Source of the DNA: Helicobacter didelphidarum
GTDB taxonomy: Bacteria > Campylobacterota > Campylobacteria > Campylobacterales > Helicobacteraceae
DNA length: 64,000 nucleotides
Direction of reading: 5' to 3'
Assembly: GCF_003364195.1 (NCBI RefSeq)
Contig: NZ_NXLQ01000006.1
Coordinates: 25,444-89,443, forward strand
The translations under genes and the position numbers were made by a program. The notes beneath the pieces were generated by a model. That model did no database searches and was not told the DNA's origin. It was given only the letters and a program-made list of their open reading frames with translations. This document shows, piece after piece, positions 39,798 to 51,042 of this stretch (its first letter is position 1; every line of letters starts with the position of its first letter).

Positions 39798-40931
39798 ATG
39801 TTTCATATAGCCTTTAATTGTGATGAAAATTACATAAAATATGTTGCAGTCTTAATAACAAATATCATAAAATACACAGATACGAGTAAAAATTTTACAA
39901 GTTTTCAATCAAGTGCAATGGTAAATATACAATATACAGACTATGCTTCAGAAGTTTTTAGCCACAACGAAAGTAAATCACATGCGAAGGAATTATTCGA
40001 TAAAGATGAATTATATCATTTCCATATATTAATTGATACTATTACATTTCAATCACAAGAACAACTCCAAATCCTTCAAACCCATCTTAGTAAAATTTAT
40101 CCTTGCAAGATTGAGATTCATATTATAAATAACGATGAGTTTGCCCACTTAGAAAAATGGGGTTTTGAGACACAGAATCATGCTGCATGGTATCGCTTGT
40201 TGTTAAATAGATTCCTTCCTAAAGATGTTACAAAGGTTCTCTATTTAGACACTGACATGCTTGTGCTATGTGATGTGCGAGAATTATTTGCAATAGATTT
40301 AGGAAATGCCATATTGGCGAGTTCATCTGGAGATATTAAAATACTACCATGGAGAAGAAAATTTAAAGCAATTAATACGAAGAAGTCAAACAAGGTAGTT
40401 TCATTTAAAAATTATTTTTGCTCTGGATTAATGTTTATTAATATGGTTCAATGGAGAGAGAAAAATATAGAATCTAAATGTCTAAAGTTTTTACAGGAAT
40501 ATAAATCTAAATTTGCAGATCAAGACCCATTAAATTTTGTTGCACAAGATTCTTTGGCATTAACATCAAATTGGGGAATCTTTATTTATCAATATATCCT
40601 CGCTCCCGATACAGCAAAGATGCAATATAAAGAAATCTTTGATAATATTAAGATTATTCATTGCAATGGCTATGCAAAACCTTGGAGTAATTTTTTTGTG
40701 CTAGCAGATAAAGATACAAGGCATTTGGTGTTTGATACATGGTGGGAAATTGCGTTGAGTATGCCAATATTTCAAGAAGAGCTACAAAAATTGCGAAATA
40801 ATTTGAAGGAGAGTGAATTATATGATGCTATAGGACTACTTCGCAAACAAATGGCTGAGCTAGAAAAGCAAATTAATAAGCCACTTTATAAAATTATCGG
40901 AAAATTTTTTCGAAAAATTTTTAGAACATAA
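39798..40931 (+). CDS. Family 8 glycosyltransferase
   Basis: 377 aa. GT8 core: N-terminal HIAFNCDENYIKY, DxD metal site DTD at 151-153 (KVLYLDTDMLV), acceptor segment YFCSGLMFINM, and IIHCNGYAKPW near the end. GT8 enzymes in this group usually add galactose or glucose to lipooligosaccharide. A ~45-residue insertion follows the first strand (~28-72). The C-terminal ~50 residues are a coiled coil with a basic tail, probably for membrane contact. Confidence 0.9.
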   Translation: MFHIAFNCDENYIKYVAVLITNIIKYTDTSKNFTSFQSSAMVNIQYTDYASEVFSHNESKSHAKELFDKDELYHFHILIDTITFQSQEQLQILQTHLSKIYPCKIEIHIINNDEFAHLEKWGFETQNHAAWYRLLLNRFLPKDVTKVLYLDTDMLVLCDVRELFAIDLGNAILASSSGDIKILPWRRKFKAINTKKSNKVVSFKNYFCSGLMFINMVQWREKNIESKCLKFLQEYKSKFADQDPLNFVAQDSLALTSNWGIFIYQYILAPDTAKMQYKEIFDNIKIIHCNGYAKPWSNFFVLADKDTRHLVFDTWWEIALSMPIFQEELQKLRNNLKESELYDAIGLLRKQMAELEKQINKPLYKIIGKFFRKIFRT

Positions 40932-40941
40932 TCTTATGTGT

Positions 40942-40973
40942 GAGATTCTCTATTCCGACTGTAATAGAATCTC
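40942..40973. terminator. Hairpin between convergent GT8 and rsmI genes
   Basis: GAGATTCT (40942-40949) pairs with AGAATCTC (40966-40973); further pairing of ATT and AAT extends the stem past a 2-nt bulge. Another inverted pair of the over-represented 7-mer placed between two convergent genes. No long T run. Confidence 0.5.
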
Positions 40974-41068
40974 TGTAAAATACTCAAAAATATACTCCGT
41001 TGTAAGACTTTTGTATGTATTCTTGTTGCATACCAAAACTACTTCAGTTTTCTTTCAAAACTTATACA

Positions 41069-41920
41069 CTATGAATGTTCAAGTAAAAGGGCATACCATT
41101 CTTTTGCATTTTTTTGACTAATTTGTGCCAAAAGTTTTGATTTTTGTTTTAAACTTATATCTAATTGTAAAATATCTTCTTGAGTAAGGCTGAGAATCTT
41201 ATTCTGGGCTATATGCTTGTCATCTTTTTGTATAATAATACAATATTCTCCCAAGATGTCTTTGGGAAGATTGGAAAGAATATCTTTAGCAAGTCCAATC
41301 ATTTCAGATTGGTATAATTTTGTAAGTTCTTTATACAAATAAACTTTTGCAAGAGGCATTATTAAGGCAATATCCTTGAGAGATTCTCGTAGTCTTTTTG
41401 GACTTTCATAATAAATTATATGCAATGTTTTATGAAACTCAAGAGATTCTTTTAGCATATTTTGTCGTTCGTGTTGCTTGTGGGGTAAAAATCCTAAAAA
41501 GCAAAATCCACCCTCTAAACCACTATTGACAAATGCATGGCTAAAGGCACTACCACCAAGCAACACTTGATATTTAATTTGATGGCTACGAGCATATTGC
41601 AAAAGCAAGGTTCCGGGATCGCTAATGTTTGGCATACCTGCATCAGTGCAAAATACGATATTTTGTTTGAAAAAATCTGGTGTTAAATGTTGAATAAACT
41701 TTTCTTGATTATGCGAATGAAAGCTCAAGAACTTTTTATTATCTGGTGCAATCATTGGAAAATGTTGCGAGACGATAGGATTTCTTTGTAAAAGTATAAG
41801 CAATTTCTTTGTTACTCTTGTATCTTCACAAACAACAATATCGCTTTCATTTAGTGCTTCTAAAACATGTAATGAAATATCTGAAAGGTTACCAATTGGT
41901 GTGGGTAAGAAAGTTAGCAT
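41069..41920 (-). CDS. rsmI: 16S rRNA 2'-O-methyltransferase RsmI
   Basis: SAM enzyme that methylates the ribose of C1402 in the 16S decoding centre. 283 aa. Tetrapyrrole-methylase fold with N-terminal TFLPTPIGNLSDIS, EDTRVTKKLL, CTDAGMPNISDPG and the YESPKRL motif. AAGGAG precedes the ATG. Confidence 0.96.
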   Translation of the reverse strand: MLTFLPTPIGNLSDISLHVLEALNESDIVVCEDTRVTKKLLILLQRNPIVSQHFPMIAPDNKKFLSFHSHNQEKFIQHLTPDFFKQNIVFCTDAGMPNISDPGTLLLQYARSHQIKYQVLLGGSAFSHAFVNSGLEGGFCFLGFLPHKQHERQNMLKESLEFHKTLHIIYYESPKRLRESLKDIALIMPLAKVYLYKELTKLYQSEMIGLAKDILSNLPKDILGEYCIIIQKDDKHIAQNKILSLTQEDILQLDISLKQKSKLLAQISQKNAKEWYALLLEHS

Positions 41921-42289
41921 ACATCTCCTTGTATAATTCCTCGCCTAAAATCGATTTTAGATTATTTTGAATTTATTAATTTTTTAACTATTTTTTCATT
42001 CACACCTAATAATTCTTAAGAGTTTATTATTCTATCTTATTTGTTCTTATAAGTAAATTAAGAGAAATACTTTTATAGTAATACTTTCTAGTTTCATACC
42101 ACATGGACATAAAAGCCTTTCTTAAGAAAAATTAAATCACATATCAAAATAACTTTGAATTCATAACTTAATTGATAAAGCAAAATGATATGTGCCAGAA
42201 TTTTAGGAATAAATATAGGATTGTTGCTAGTTTTTCGTTAAAATTTTAATGTATTTTAGATTTTGACACAAGCATTATAGGGAATATAA
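41921..42289. other. 369-bp divergent intergenic region
   Basis: Lies between divergent rsmI and fbp. AT-rich; should contain both promoters. No coding sequence, RNA gene or notable repeat seen. Confidence 0.45.
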
Positions 42290-43186
42290 ATGGATGCTAT
42301 CAATAAAATTATTCAGGAATTACAAAAAGCCGCTGTTCAGGTTGCAAACCTCTTGCAAAAGAGAGAGGTGGAATATACACACGGTTCAAATTCAAGTGGA
42401 GATAATCAACTTAAAGTAGATATTCTTGCTGATAAACTCTTTGGAAATATTTTAAGTGAGATAGGTATTAAGGGATTTGCAAGTGAAGAACGAGAATCCG
42501 CAGTAATATTCTATGATAATGATAACATGTATGATACAAATCAAGAAATACCTATGCAAAGTTTGCTTGTAGGTTTTGATCCTCTCGATGGTTCTTCCCT
42601 TATTGATAGTAATCTTACCATTGGCAGCATTTTTGGGATCTATCATAGTGAATTTATAGGAAATAAACTTCTTTGTGGCATCTATTTTCTTTATGGACCT
42701 CGCTTAGAAATGGTGGTTGCAAGAGATAAAAAAAGCTTACATTATCTCTATAATTATGCTACGCATACATGGGATTTTATCCAAGAATTTGCTTTACAAG
42801 AAAAAGGGAAAATAAATGCACCAGGTGGAACGCAAAAAGAGTGGTTCAATGGACATAAGAAAATTATTGAGGGTTTTTTCCAAGAAGGTTATAGGCTACG
42901 GTATAGTGGTGGTATGGTGGCAGATTTACATCAAATCTTATGTAAAGGTGGAGGTATTTTTAGTTATCCCGCTACAAAAGATTCCAGAAAAGGGAAATTG
43001 CGCAAACTTTTTGAAGTTTTTCCATTCGCACTTATTTTTGAAAATGCTGGTGGGGAAGCTATTGATGGTCAAAATCGTTTACTTTTGCTTGATACAAAAT
43101 CCATACATGAAACAACACCTTGTTTTTTTGGAAGTAAAAGAGAAATTAATAAAATTATAGAGGGTTATAAAAAAATTTCTTTATGA
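42290..43186 (+). CDS. fbp: Fructose-1,6-bisphosphatase, class I
   Basis: Gluconeogenic phosphatase making fructose 6-phosphate. 298 aa. The metal-binding DPLDGSS (in VGFDPLDGSSLID) is intact, with the upstream acidic ASEE and the substrate segment RYSGGMVADLHQ. Slightly shorter than E. coli Fbp. No sugar-metabolism neighbour. TAGGGAA acts as ribosome site. Confidence 0.96.
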   Translation: MDAINKIIQELQKAAVQVANLLQKREVEYTHGSNSSGDNQLKVDILADKLFGNILSEIGIKGFASEERESAVIFYDNDNMYDTNQEIPMQSLLVGFDPLDGSSLIDSNLTIGSIFGIYHSEFIGNKLLCGIYFLYGPRLEMVVARDKKSLHYLYNYATHTWDFIQEFALQEKGKINAPGGTQKEWFNGHKKIIEGFFQEGYRLRYSGGMVADLHQILCKGGGIFSYPATKDSRKGKLRKLFEVFPFALIFENAGGEAIDGQNRLLLLDTKSIHETTPCFFGSKREINKIIEGYKKISL

Positions 43187-43356
43187 CACAACATAGCCTT
43201 TAAAAATTTTGCTTTCTAAAACTTTGTTCTATTATTTCTTACAATAAATATTAATCCCATCAACAAGAAATGAGAAAATAGAATTCGTTAAGAATCTCTA
43301 TTGATAGATACCATTTTCTTTCATTTTTTTAAAGCAGTAAATAAAAGGAAACATGA

Positions 43357-46300
43357 GTGAGTATAATTCGTCTTTTTTGTTCATTTCAAGTTATGATAAT
43401 TTTACTTTGCATTTATGTGTTTGTGTGTGCTGTTGCAACTTTCATGGAACATAAATTAGGTGTAGTATATGCAAAAATGTTTATTTACAATGCACTTTGG
43501 TTTGAAATTCTTCATGTTCTTGTGGTGTGCAATCTTATTGGAATCTTATTGCAAAAAAAATATTTACAAATAAAAGGTATGCCCTTTTTCTCTTACATTG
43601 CTCATTTGTTGTTATTTTGTTTGGAAGTTTTATCACGCGACATTTTGGTATAGAGGGAAATATTCATTTGCGTATTGGACAAACAAAAAATACATTCCTA
43701 ACGACACATCCCTTTCTTACTATCACTCTTGAGGATTCTCAAAATATTCATATTCAACATATTCCCGTTGTTTTGACACCAACATTACAACAATCAATCC
43801 ATACAACCTTACGATTTGGTAATAAAAGCTTTTCTTTCAGACTCATGGATTATACATTTATTGATATGCAAACGCAAATGATAAAATTACGAATATCACA
43901 TGATACACAAAGTAAAGATGTGTTTGTATATTGGAATCCTCCTATGAATATGGAAACTATCAATACAAAAGAGCAAAACAATCAAGGAGAGATTGCAGAT
44001 TCTATAATGCAAAACAATAAAACTAACATGCAGCAAACAAAAACTTCATTTGGAGATTCTATACTTACAATTATGTGGGGGCAAAGAGAGTTAGAACTAC
44101 CCTTTAGGATAACGCTTCAAGATTTTATAACACAAAAATTTCCAAATTCTCAAACATTATCAAACTATGCTTCTCATGTTGTGTTGCAAAATCAAGAGTT
44201 AGCACACGAACAACCTATGGGACAAGATATTATAAATCTTTCAAAAGAATTTCTTGTAAATTCTCATGTATTTACAAATATAGATAAAACTAATATGACA
44301 CAAAGTAACACAGAAAAATTCATAATTTCCCCAAATCAAGTCCTTGATTATAAAGGTTACAGATTATTCCAATCAACCTATGATAAAGATTATAAGGGGA
44401 CATTTCTTTTAGTCAATAAAGATCCCGGAAAGATTCCAACTTATATTGGTTATGCTTTGCTAATTGCTGGTTTCTTAGGAATTATATTCTCAAAAAAAGG
44501 ACGAATTGCATATCTTAAAAAACAACTCTATCGATACACGCCCGTTGTATTAATCTTTCTTTTATGTATAAGTTCTTCATCGCATATATTACATGCTAAT
44601 AAATTTTCTCTACAAGAGAATCCCACACAAATGGCAGATATACAAAATCTCTCAATACCATACGATACCCCAAGACAAATTCTGCATGATTTTTCTCGTA
44701 CAAAAAATCATGCCGATAATTTTGCAAAACTCCTTGTCGCAGACTCAAATCGTGTTATGCCTCTTGATACACTTGCGCTCAATATTATTTCTAAAATAAC
44801 AAATAAACACAAATTGAAAGAACCTCTTTTTTTGAGTAGAACACAATCATATTCTATACAAAATCCTAAAACTCCCACAATCCAAGAAAATAATTTTATA
44901 CAAGATTTAAGAAATGTTACACAAAATTTTCCCAAAGATTCAGACAATGTAGAACAAAACACTATAACAACAAAACATATCAAAAGACAAACAAGTTTTC
45001 AACAAACATATAAAATACCTTATGCGTTAAATTACAACCAAATTTTTCTAGGTATGTTATTTTTCCCTGAAATATTTCAGAATCTGCAAATAATCCCTAT
45101 CAAACATCAATTATTACGCAAGATTTTAGATATGCATCATAATCAAGAAAGTATTACTTTTAATGACTTATTTAAAAATAATGAATATAAACTTGAACAA
45201 TATGTTTTGAAATCAAGCAATACTTTAGCACAAAATCGCACTATATTTGATAAAGAAGTATTGGAAGTGCATGAAAAAATGAATATCTTATACATGGTCT
45301 ATACACTTAATATTTTGCGAATTTTTCCTTATAATAAGTCTATGAACAATAATATTATCAATCAAATCCCTATGCAAGATTCTAAACAACACATATCAAC
45401 CCACAAACAAATTTATTGGCTTTCACCTCGCAATGAAGTAGAATTTGATAAACAAACTCTTGACAATATTCAAAGTCTATTGGGTATTTATATCGTTTCA
45501 TTTTATAATGCTATGCAGACAAATGATTGGCATGAAGCAAATAAAAATCTTGAAAATATACAAATCTTTCAACAACAATCCATACGCACCTTGATGCAAG
45601 ATTCTCAAGATACTACAATAAATCATGATGAGTCTCGCATAAACTTTCTCACTCAAGATTCATATCAACAAGAAGCTATGCATACATTTTCAGCCTCTAC
45701 AAATCATATCCCATCAAAATGGGAAGTGAATCTTGAAATATTGCTTAATCATACTCATATTTTCCAGAATCTTATCTTGGCATACTTATTGATTAGTTGC
45801 AGTTTTTTTCTCATTGCAATAAAAGAATTATTTTTTCATAGACCTCGAAAACCTCCATTAATACACTCTATTCTAACAAAAAAGCAAGAAGAAATATCTT
45901 TGAATATATCAAATCAATCGGATTCAAATGCCACTATTAAATATGGCTTTCACGATAAACAGAGTGTAATACGAAAAATAATAACAATATTTTTACAATT
46001 GCCTTATATTCAAATCTTGTATGGTTGTTTTATTTTTTGTGTGATGCTTCATACATTGGGTTTGATTGCTCGTTGGTTAATAAGTAATCATGCTCCATTT
46101 AGCAATGGCTATGAAAGCATGGTATATATTGCATGGGTAGGTGCAATAATGCCTTTATTGCTAACTTCTCAAATCTTTTGGAAGAAATTAAAACCAATAA
46201 AAAATATGCAAATGACACAAAATATTTCTATAAATAAACAGACATCAAATTTTATCCAAAATAATATAGTAGAATCTTATTTTATTATCGCTGCTTCTAG

Positions 46301-46922
46301 TGTGCTTTGTGGGATTGCATTATTTGTCGCACATTTAGGTTTTATGAATCCTCAAATTGGAGTTCTTCCGCCTGCTCTACAATCATATTGGCTCAATATC
46401 CATGTAGCTACAATTATTGCTAGCTATGGTTTTCTCGGGCTTTGTTGTATTCTTGGTATTATTTCACTTCTGCTTTCTCTTTCTGTTTTTTATCAACAAA
46501 AAATACTAGAAAAAACTTCAAAACTTATGAATCTACATAAAGAGAATATTTGCAATAAAATTTCTTCTTATACTTTGCAAATTATACGAGTTAAAAATTT
46601 CAAACATAATGCAAAAAATCTTTGCTATATGAATGAAATTTCCATGATAGTTGGACTATGCTTACTAAGTATTGGAAATATTTTTGGGGCAATATGGGCA
46701 AATGAAAATTGGGGACGTTATTGGGGGTGGGATTCTAAAGAAACTTGGACTCTTATTTCTATTCTTGTATATGCGGTTGTATTACATATGCGATTTATTA
46801 AGGGACTTGATAGACATACTATTTTTGCATTTGGTAGCATTATTGCCTTTGGGGCTATTCTTATGTCATACTTTGGGGTAAATTTTTACTTCACAGGTTT
46901 GCATTCATATATTTCAAATTAG
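43357..46922 (+). CDS. ccsBA: Cytochrome c synthase CcsBA, split by a frameshift at an A8 tract
   Basis: Fused ResB/CcsA membrane protein that exports haem and ligates it to apocytochrome c. The first frame (43357-43653, GTG start with AAGGAA upstream) encodes the N-terminal two helices (FATFMEHKLG-type loop, WFEILHVLVVCNLIGIL). The remaining ResB, periplasmic and CcsA parts are in the -1 frame, open from 43527 to 46922. Joining after LLQKK at A8 gives one continuous family protein. CcsA has the haem motif WGRYWGWDSKET and conserved histidines. The total is ~1190 residues against ~936 in H. pylori, with large Asn/Gln-rich periplasmic insertions. Slippage, phase variation or a sequencing error would explain the split. 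Confidence 0.85.
43553..43560 (+). repeat. A8 slippery tract inside ccsBA
   Basis: The codons CAA AAA AAA TAT form an A-AAA-AAA slip site. A -1 slip, or one extra A, moves reading into the long downstream frame (ATA TTT ACA AAT). The two frames overlap for ~127 bases, so this is the natural junction. Confidence 0.75.
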
Positions 46923-47144
46923 GATTCTAAAATAATATAGAAAATAGAAATATTTAATGATGGATAACTTGAAAGTTGCTTATAGTTTTCTATAATACTT
47001 TGACAGAAACATTCATTATCTTTCAAAGTCTTAATTGAGGAAGTCAGAAAGCAAAACAGTAAAGTAATCTTATGATAGATTTGTGAAAATTTCTATAATT
47101 GAAAAACATTTGCAAAAATAAAGACAATATGAACTCTTATAATG

Positions 47145-48983
47145 TTAAATATTTCCTTCCTTCATTTCTTGCATCATTTTATCAAATGCTTCTTTTGTTC
47201 CTGGACGCACAGGTTGCAAAAAGCTTACTAGCACAATAGCGATACTTGCACACACAAAACCCGGAACAATCTCATATATTGGAAACAAATCATAAGTAAA
47301 ATTTTTATGAATAACTACAACAAGTGCACCGACAACCATTCCTGCAATTGCACCCATACGAGTCATGCGTCGCCAAAAGAGTGAGAATAGCATAACGCTT
47401 CCAAAACTTGCTCCAAATCCAGCCCAAGCATACGCGACAATGCTAAGAATACTCGAATCTTTATTGGTTGATATAAAAAATGCTATGAATGAAACAACAA
47501 GAACGCTGGCGCGACTAAAAAACATGACTTGCTTTGGAGTTGCATCGGTTTTGAGAATCTTTTTATAAAAGTCTTCAGCGACAGTAGAAGCAGAAACAAG
47601 GAGTTGACTACTTGCTGTACTCATAATTGCAGCTAAGAGGGCAGAAAGAAATATTCCTGTAAGCCATGGATTAAAAAGCGTTTGTGACATAACAATAAAG
47701 ATTGTTTCTGGATCATTGAAATTTAAATTAAACTTTGTAATATATGCAAGCCCCAACATGCCAACAAAACACGCACCACAGAGACTAATAATCATCCATG
47801 ACATACCAATAGCGGTTGCTTTTGGAATATCTTTAGTCGAGCGAATAGACATAAAACGAATGATAATATGAGGTTGTCCAAAATAACCAAGTCCCCACGC
47901 AATAGCAGATAGAATTGAAACCCAAGTAACGCCATGAAAAAATGAAAAGTGGTTTTTTAGTGTTGTTACATTTTGCAACTCTTTTTGTATAGTTGCTAAG
48001 AATCCCTTTAGTGAAGTAAGGTAAGATTCTGTTACTCTCTCATCTTGTAACAGAGTTGTAGCCATCTCATGTGCATTGGTAGAAAGTTTTGCAAAAGCAT
48101 TTTTTGTATTTATCTTAGAGATTTCATGAACTTCGTTCAAAGAATCCGAAAGCATAATCATATCTGCAGATAATAATTCCTTATCGATTTGTTTAGCATT
48201 TTTTCCTTCAATATTTTGATTTATTTGTAATAAAATAGAATTCAAATCTGTATCGATAAATTTTTGTGTGTTCGTTGCAATTTCATTATACTGTTCATCT
48301 GATTGACGAATAAAATCTCCTGCGGTGGCAGGACTACCAATATGATAAAGCATAGTTATTGGGACAACCACAAGAGCTATCATCATGAGTAAACCTTGTA
48401 ATAAATCCGTCCAACATACAGCCAAATATCCACCAAAGAATGTATAGACAACAATAATTCCCGCACCAATAATTAATGCTATTTGATAATCAATATGAAA
48501 TGTTTGCTCAAAAAGTTTTGCACCAGCAATCAAACCAGAAGAGATATAAAATACAAAGAATACTAAAATAACAACAGCAGAAATAAGTCGTAAGATATGC
48601 TTATCATCTGAAAATCTTGTTTCAAAATAATCTGGAATTGTAATAGAATTTGCTACTACTTCAGTGTAGATTCTCAATCTCTTTGCTACCAAAAGCCAAT
48701 TAATAAACATTCCAATACTTAAGCCAATCGCAATCCACGCATTGAGCAATCCGGCGACATATAAGGCACCGGGTAATCCCATAAGAAGCCAACTACTCAT
48801 ATCTGATGCTCCTGCACTCAATGCACTAACTGCTGGACCCATATTCCTACCACCAAGGAAAAATTCCTCTGGATTTTTTGTCTGCCTCCAAAAATAAAAA
48901 CCAATTGCGATCATAACAAGTGCATATAATCCAAATGTTGCAAATATGGGCAAACTTAAACCCTGAACTTCAAGTGTTTGCAT
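47145..48983 (-). CDS. putP: Sodium/proline symporter PutP, with a large loop insertion
   Basis: SSS-family Na+-coupled proline importer; proline is a major carbon and energy source for Helicobacter. Core signatures: [17 protein letters not shown], the [13 protein letters not shown] segment, and [20 protein letters not shown] for sodium binding. 612 aa against ~500 for family members. About 120 extra residues lie at ~225-345 between two helices, predicted helical and coiled-coil-like, with no membrane segment. No putA adjacent. Confidence 0.93.
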   Translation of the reverse strand: MQTLEVQGLSLPIFATFGLYALVMIAIGFYFWRQTKNPEEFFLGGRNMGPAVSALSAGASDMSSWLLMGLPGALYVAGLLNAWIAIGLSIGMFINWLLVAKRLRIYTEVVANSITIPDYFETRFSDDKHILRLISAVVILVFFVFYISSGLIAGAKLFEQTFHIDYQIALIIGAGIIVVYTFFGGYLAVCWTDLLQGLLMMIALVVVPITMLYHIGSPATAGDFIRQSDEQYNEIATNTQKFIDTDLNSILLQINQNIEGKNAKQIDKELLSADMIMLSDSLNEVHEISKINTKNAFAKLSTNAHEMATTLLQDERVTESYLTSLKGFLATIQKELQNVTTLKNHFSFFHGVTWVSILSAIAWGLGYFGQPHIIIRFMSIRSTKDIPKATAIGMSWMIISLCGACFVGMLGLAYITKFNLNFNDPETIFIVMSQTLFNPWLTGIFLSALLAAIMSTASSQLLVSASTVAEDFYKKILKTDATPKQVMFFSRASVLVVSFIAFFISTNKDSSILSIVAYAWAGFGASFGSVMLFSLFWRRMTRMGAIAGMVVGALVVVIHKNFTYDLFPIYEIVPGFVCASIAIVLVSFLQPVRPGTKEAFDKMMQEMKEGNI

Positions 48984-49538
48984 ACTTTTCCTTACATTAA
49001 ATATTAATTTTTGCTCTTGAAAAATTTAAGATGAGCAAATGCTGTTTGCTATTCTTGATTCTGTATAAATAATATTTAAGAATACCAACAGGTTGTTTAA
49101 CACCAGAAACAAACCTCTTTGTAAGAGTCAATATTTCAAGGCTAGATAATATTATAACATATTCATTGTAATTTACATGTCTTTATATTATCAATGTGAT
49201 TTTTTGTAAAAAAATTAATATGAAAGTGCTTAAGGTGTTACTTTTTGTATATTTTTTATCGCAAAGTATTATTAAAAATAATGTATTTTTAATATTTTAA
49301 ATTTTAAATCTTTTTTATAATTATTGGGACTTGGTTTAGGTTTTATAACTTTTGATATTTGCAATGACAATTAAGATAAAAGGTGTTGAGTTAAGATTTT
49401 TAGGAAATATATTTCAAGAAGAGAAAAGTTTAAAAAATCATATTGATTTCATACATTTCAAATTTGGAAATTCGATAAGCAAACAAAAAAATAAGATATA
49501 ATTCGACATAAATTACAAACTACACTTAAGGTTGTTTC
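48984..49538. other. 555-bp divergent intergenic region
   Basis: Lies between putP and the TolC-like gene. AT-rich. A 26-codon plus-strand frame (49220-49300) reads a hydrophobic peptide but has no ribosome site. No RNA gene or strong hairpin. It presumably holds both promoters. Confidence 0.45.
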
Positions 49539-51017
49539 TTGTATCGTTTTATATTCTTTATTTGCTACATAACTAAAATTGTTTGGGCAGATTCTATGTT
49601 AATATCACAAGAAAATTTTTCTTTTACAAAAATCCCTGTATCTAAAGCTTCTGACACACAATCCAAAATAGATTATACACAACAAACGCCGATAAATGTG
49701 CAACAAGCATGGAATAAAATTCTACTTCATCACGATGGTTTAAAAGCACAGAATCTAAACACCAAAGCAATGGAGAAAATGCGATTAGCGGCTAGGCTTT
49801 CTTACTTACCTCAAATTGATTTGAATGCTTTTTATTTGCACATGGGGGATAGGATTCAGCTTGACTTGACTGCACACAATAAAAATGAAGTGAATCTGGC
49901 ACAACAACAAATTTGCAATAGTAGCCCTCCTTTACCACAATTGTGTTCTCTTATAACAACCCTTAATACACCTATTACGCTTATGAATCGAAATATTATT
50001 GTGGGGGCATTAAATATTCTCTATCCAATTTATACGGGTGGGACAAGATTCTATGGGAATAAACTTGCTGAAATTGCATTAAAAGATTCTTATCAAGCTC
50101 TAAGATTGAAGGAGTTGGCTACTTTTGAGGAGCTTGTAGAAATTTATTATAGTGTCGTTTTAGCTAAAGAATCTCTTGAAGTGTTGCAAGCAACGCAGGA
50201 GGGTGCATTAAAACATTATCAAAACTCGATGAAACTTCATAAACTTGGACAAATTGCTGATTTAGAACTACTTGGTTCGCAGGTTGCTTATGACAAAGCT
50301 CGGAATAATACTCTTGCAGCACAAAATGTTTTTGATGTTACACAATTAGCCCTTGATAGTATTTTACAATCACAAAATGTTTTACCCACCTCTGTATTGC
50401 AGATTAGCCCAACAATGAAACTCAAAGAAATAAATTATTATGTTGATATTACCCTGCAATCTTACCCCGCATTACAAATTGCACGCAATAAAATCACAAG
50501 TGCGACACAACAACATAAACTTGAATTTGGGAAATTTATGCCACAAATTGGTGCTTTTGCCTCTTTTGTTGTTACAGATAATCAATCAAAATTAGAACAA
50601 ATGATGCCAAATTGGTATTTAGGTATCGCAGCAAAATGGTCAATTGTTTCGCCACAAGGAAGATTCCAAAAATTTCAAGCAACAAAAATTATGCAATTAC
50701 AGGCAAGTGCTTTAGAATCTCAAGCTGTTAAAGATATGGAATTACTAGTAAAAAAGACTTATAAACAGCTTGTTTTTTATCAACAAGAACATGAAAATTT
50801 ACATTCAAGCGTAGCCTTAGCTAAAGAAAATCTTAGATTACAAGAGAAAGCGTATATGCAAGGAATCGCTACAAATGATCAAGTTGTTGATGCTAGAAAC
50901 GCTCTCTCTCTTGCAATCATGGAACAACAAGCAGTAGCCTACAAAACGATTGTAACGTATGCCAAATTACAAGCTCTAAGTGGTAATATTGAAGAGTTTT
51001 TTAAGGTGCAACAATAA
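49539..51017 (+). CDS. TolC-family outer membrane efflux protein
   Basis: 492 aa. Signal peptide (YRFIFFICYITKIVWA), then two TolC repeats: long helices such as LRLKELATFEELVEIYYSVVL and LVKKTYKQLVFY, and strand segments including GALNILYPIYTGG. Starts at TTG with AAGG nearby. 25 bases before a membrane fusion protein gene; H. pylori HP1489-HP1488 has the same pair. It would form the outer membrane channel of an export complex. Confidence 0.88.
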   Translation: MYRFIFFICYITKIVWADSMLISQENFSFTKIPVSKASDTQSKIDYTQQTPINVQQAWNKILLHHDGLKAQNLNTKAMEKMRLAARLSYLPQIDLNAFYLHMGDRIQLDLTAHNKNEVNLAQQQICNSSPPLPQLCSLITTLNTPITLMNRNIIVGALNILYPIYTGGTRFYGNKLAEIALKDSYQALRLKELATFEELVEIYYSVVLAKESLEVLQATQEGALKHYQNSMKLHKLGQIADLELLGSQVAYDKARNNTLAAQNVFDVTQLALDSILQSQNVLPTSVLQISPTMKLKEINYYVDITLQSYPALQIARNKITSATQQHKLEFGKFMPQIGAFASFVVTDNQSKLEQMMPNWYLGIAAKWSIVSPQGRFQKFQATKIMQLQASALESQAVKDMELLVKKTYKQLVFYQQEHENLHSSVALAKENLRLQEKAYMQGIATNDQVVDARNALSLAIMEQQAVAYKTIVTYAKLQALSGNIEEFFKVQQ

Positions 51018-51042
51018 TATTTAGATTCAATAAGGAGTAAAT

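Noticed and set aside
49220..49300. 26-codon hydrophobic plus-strand ORF
   Set aside because: No ribosome site and too short to judge in AT-rich DNA.
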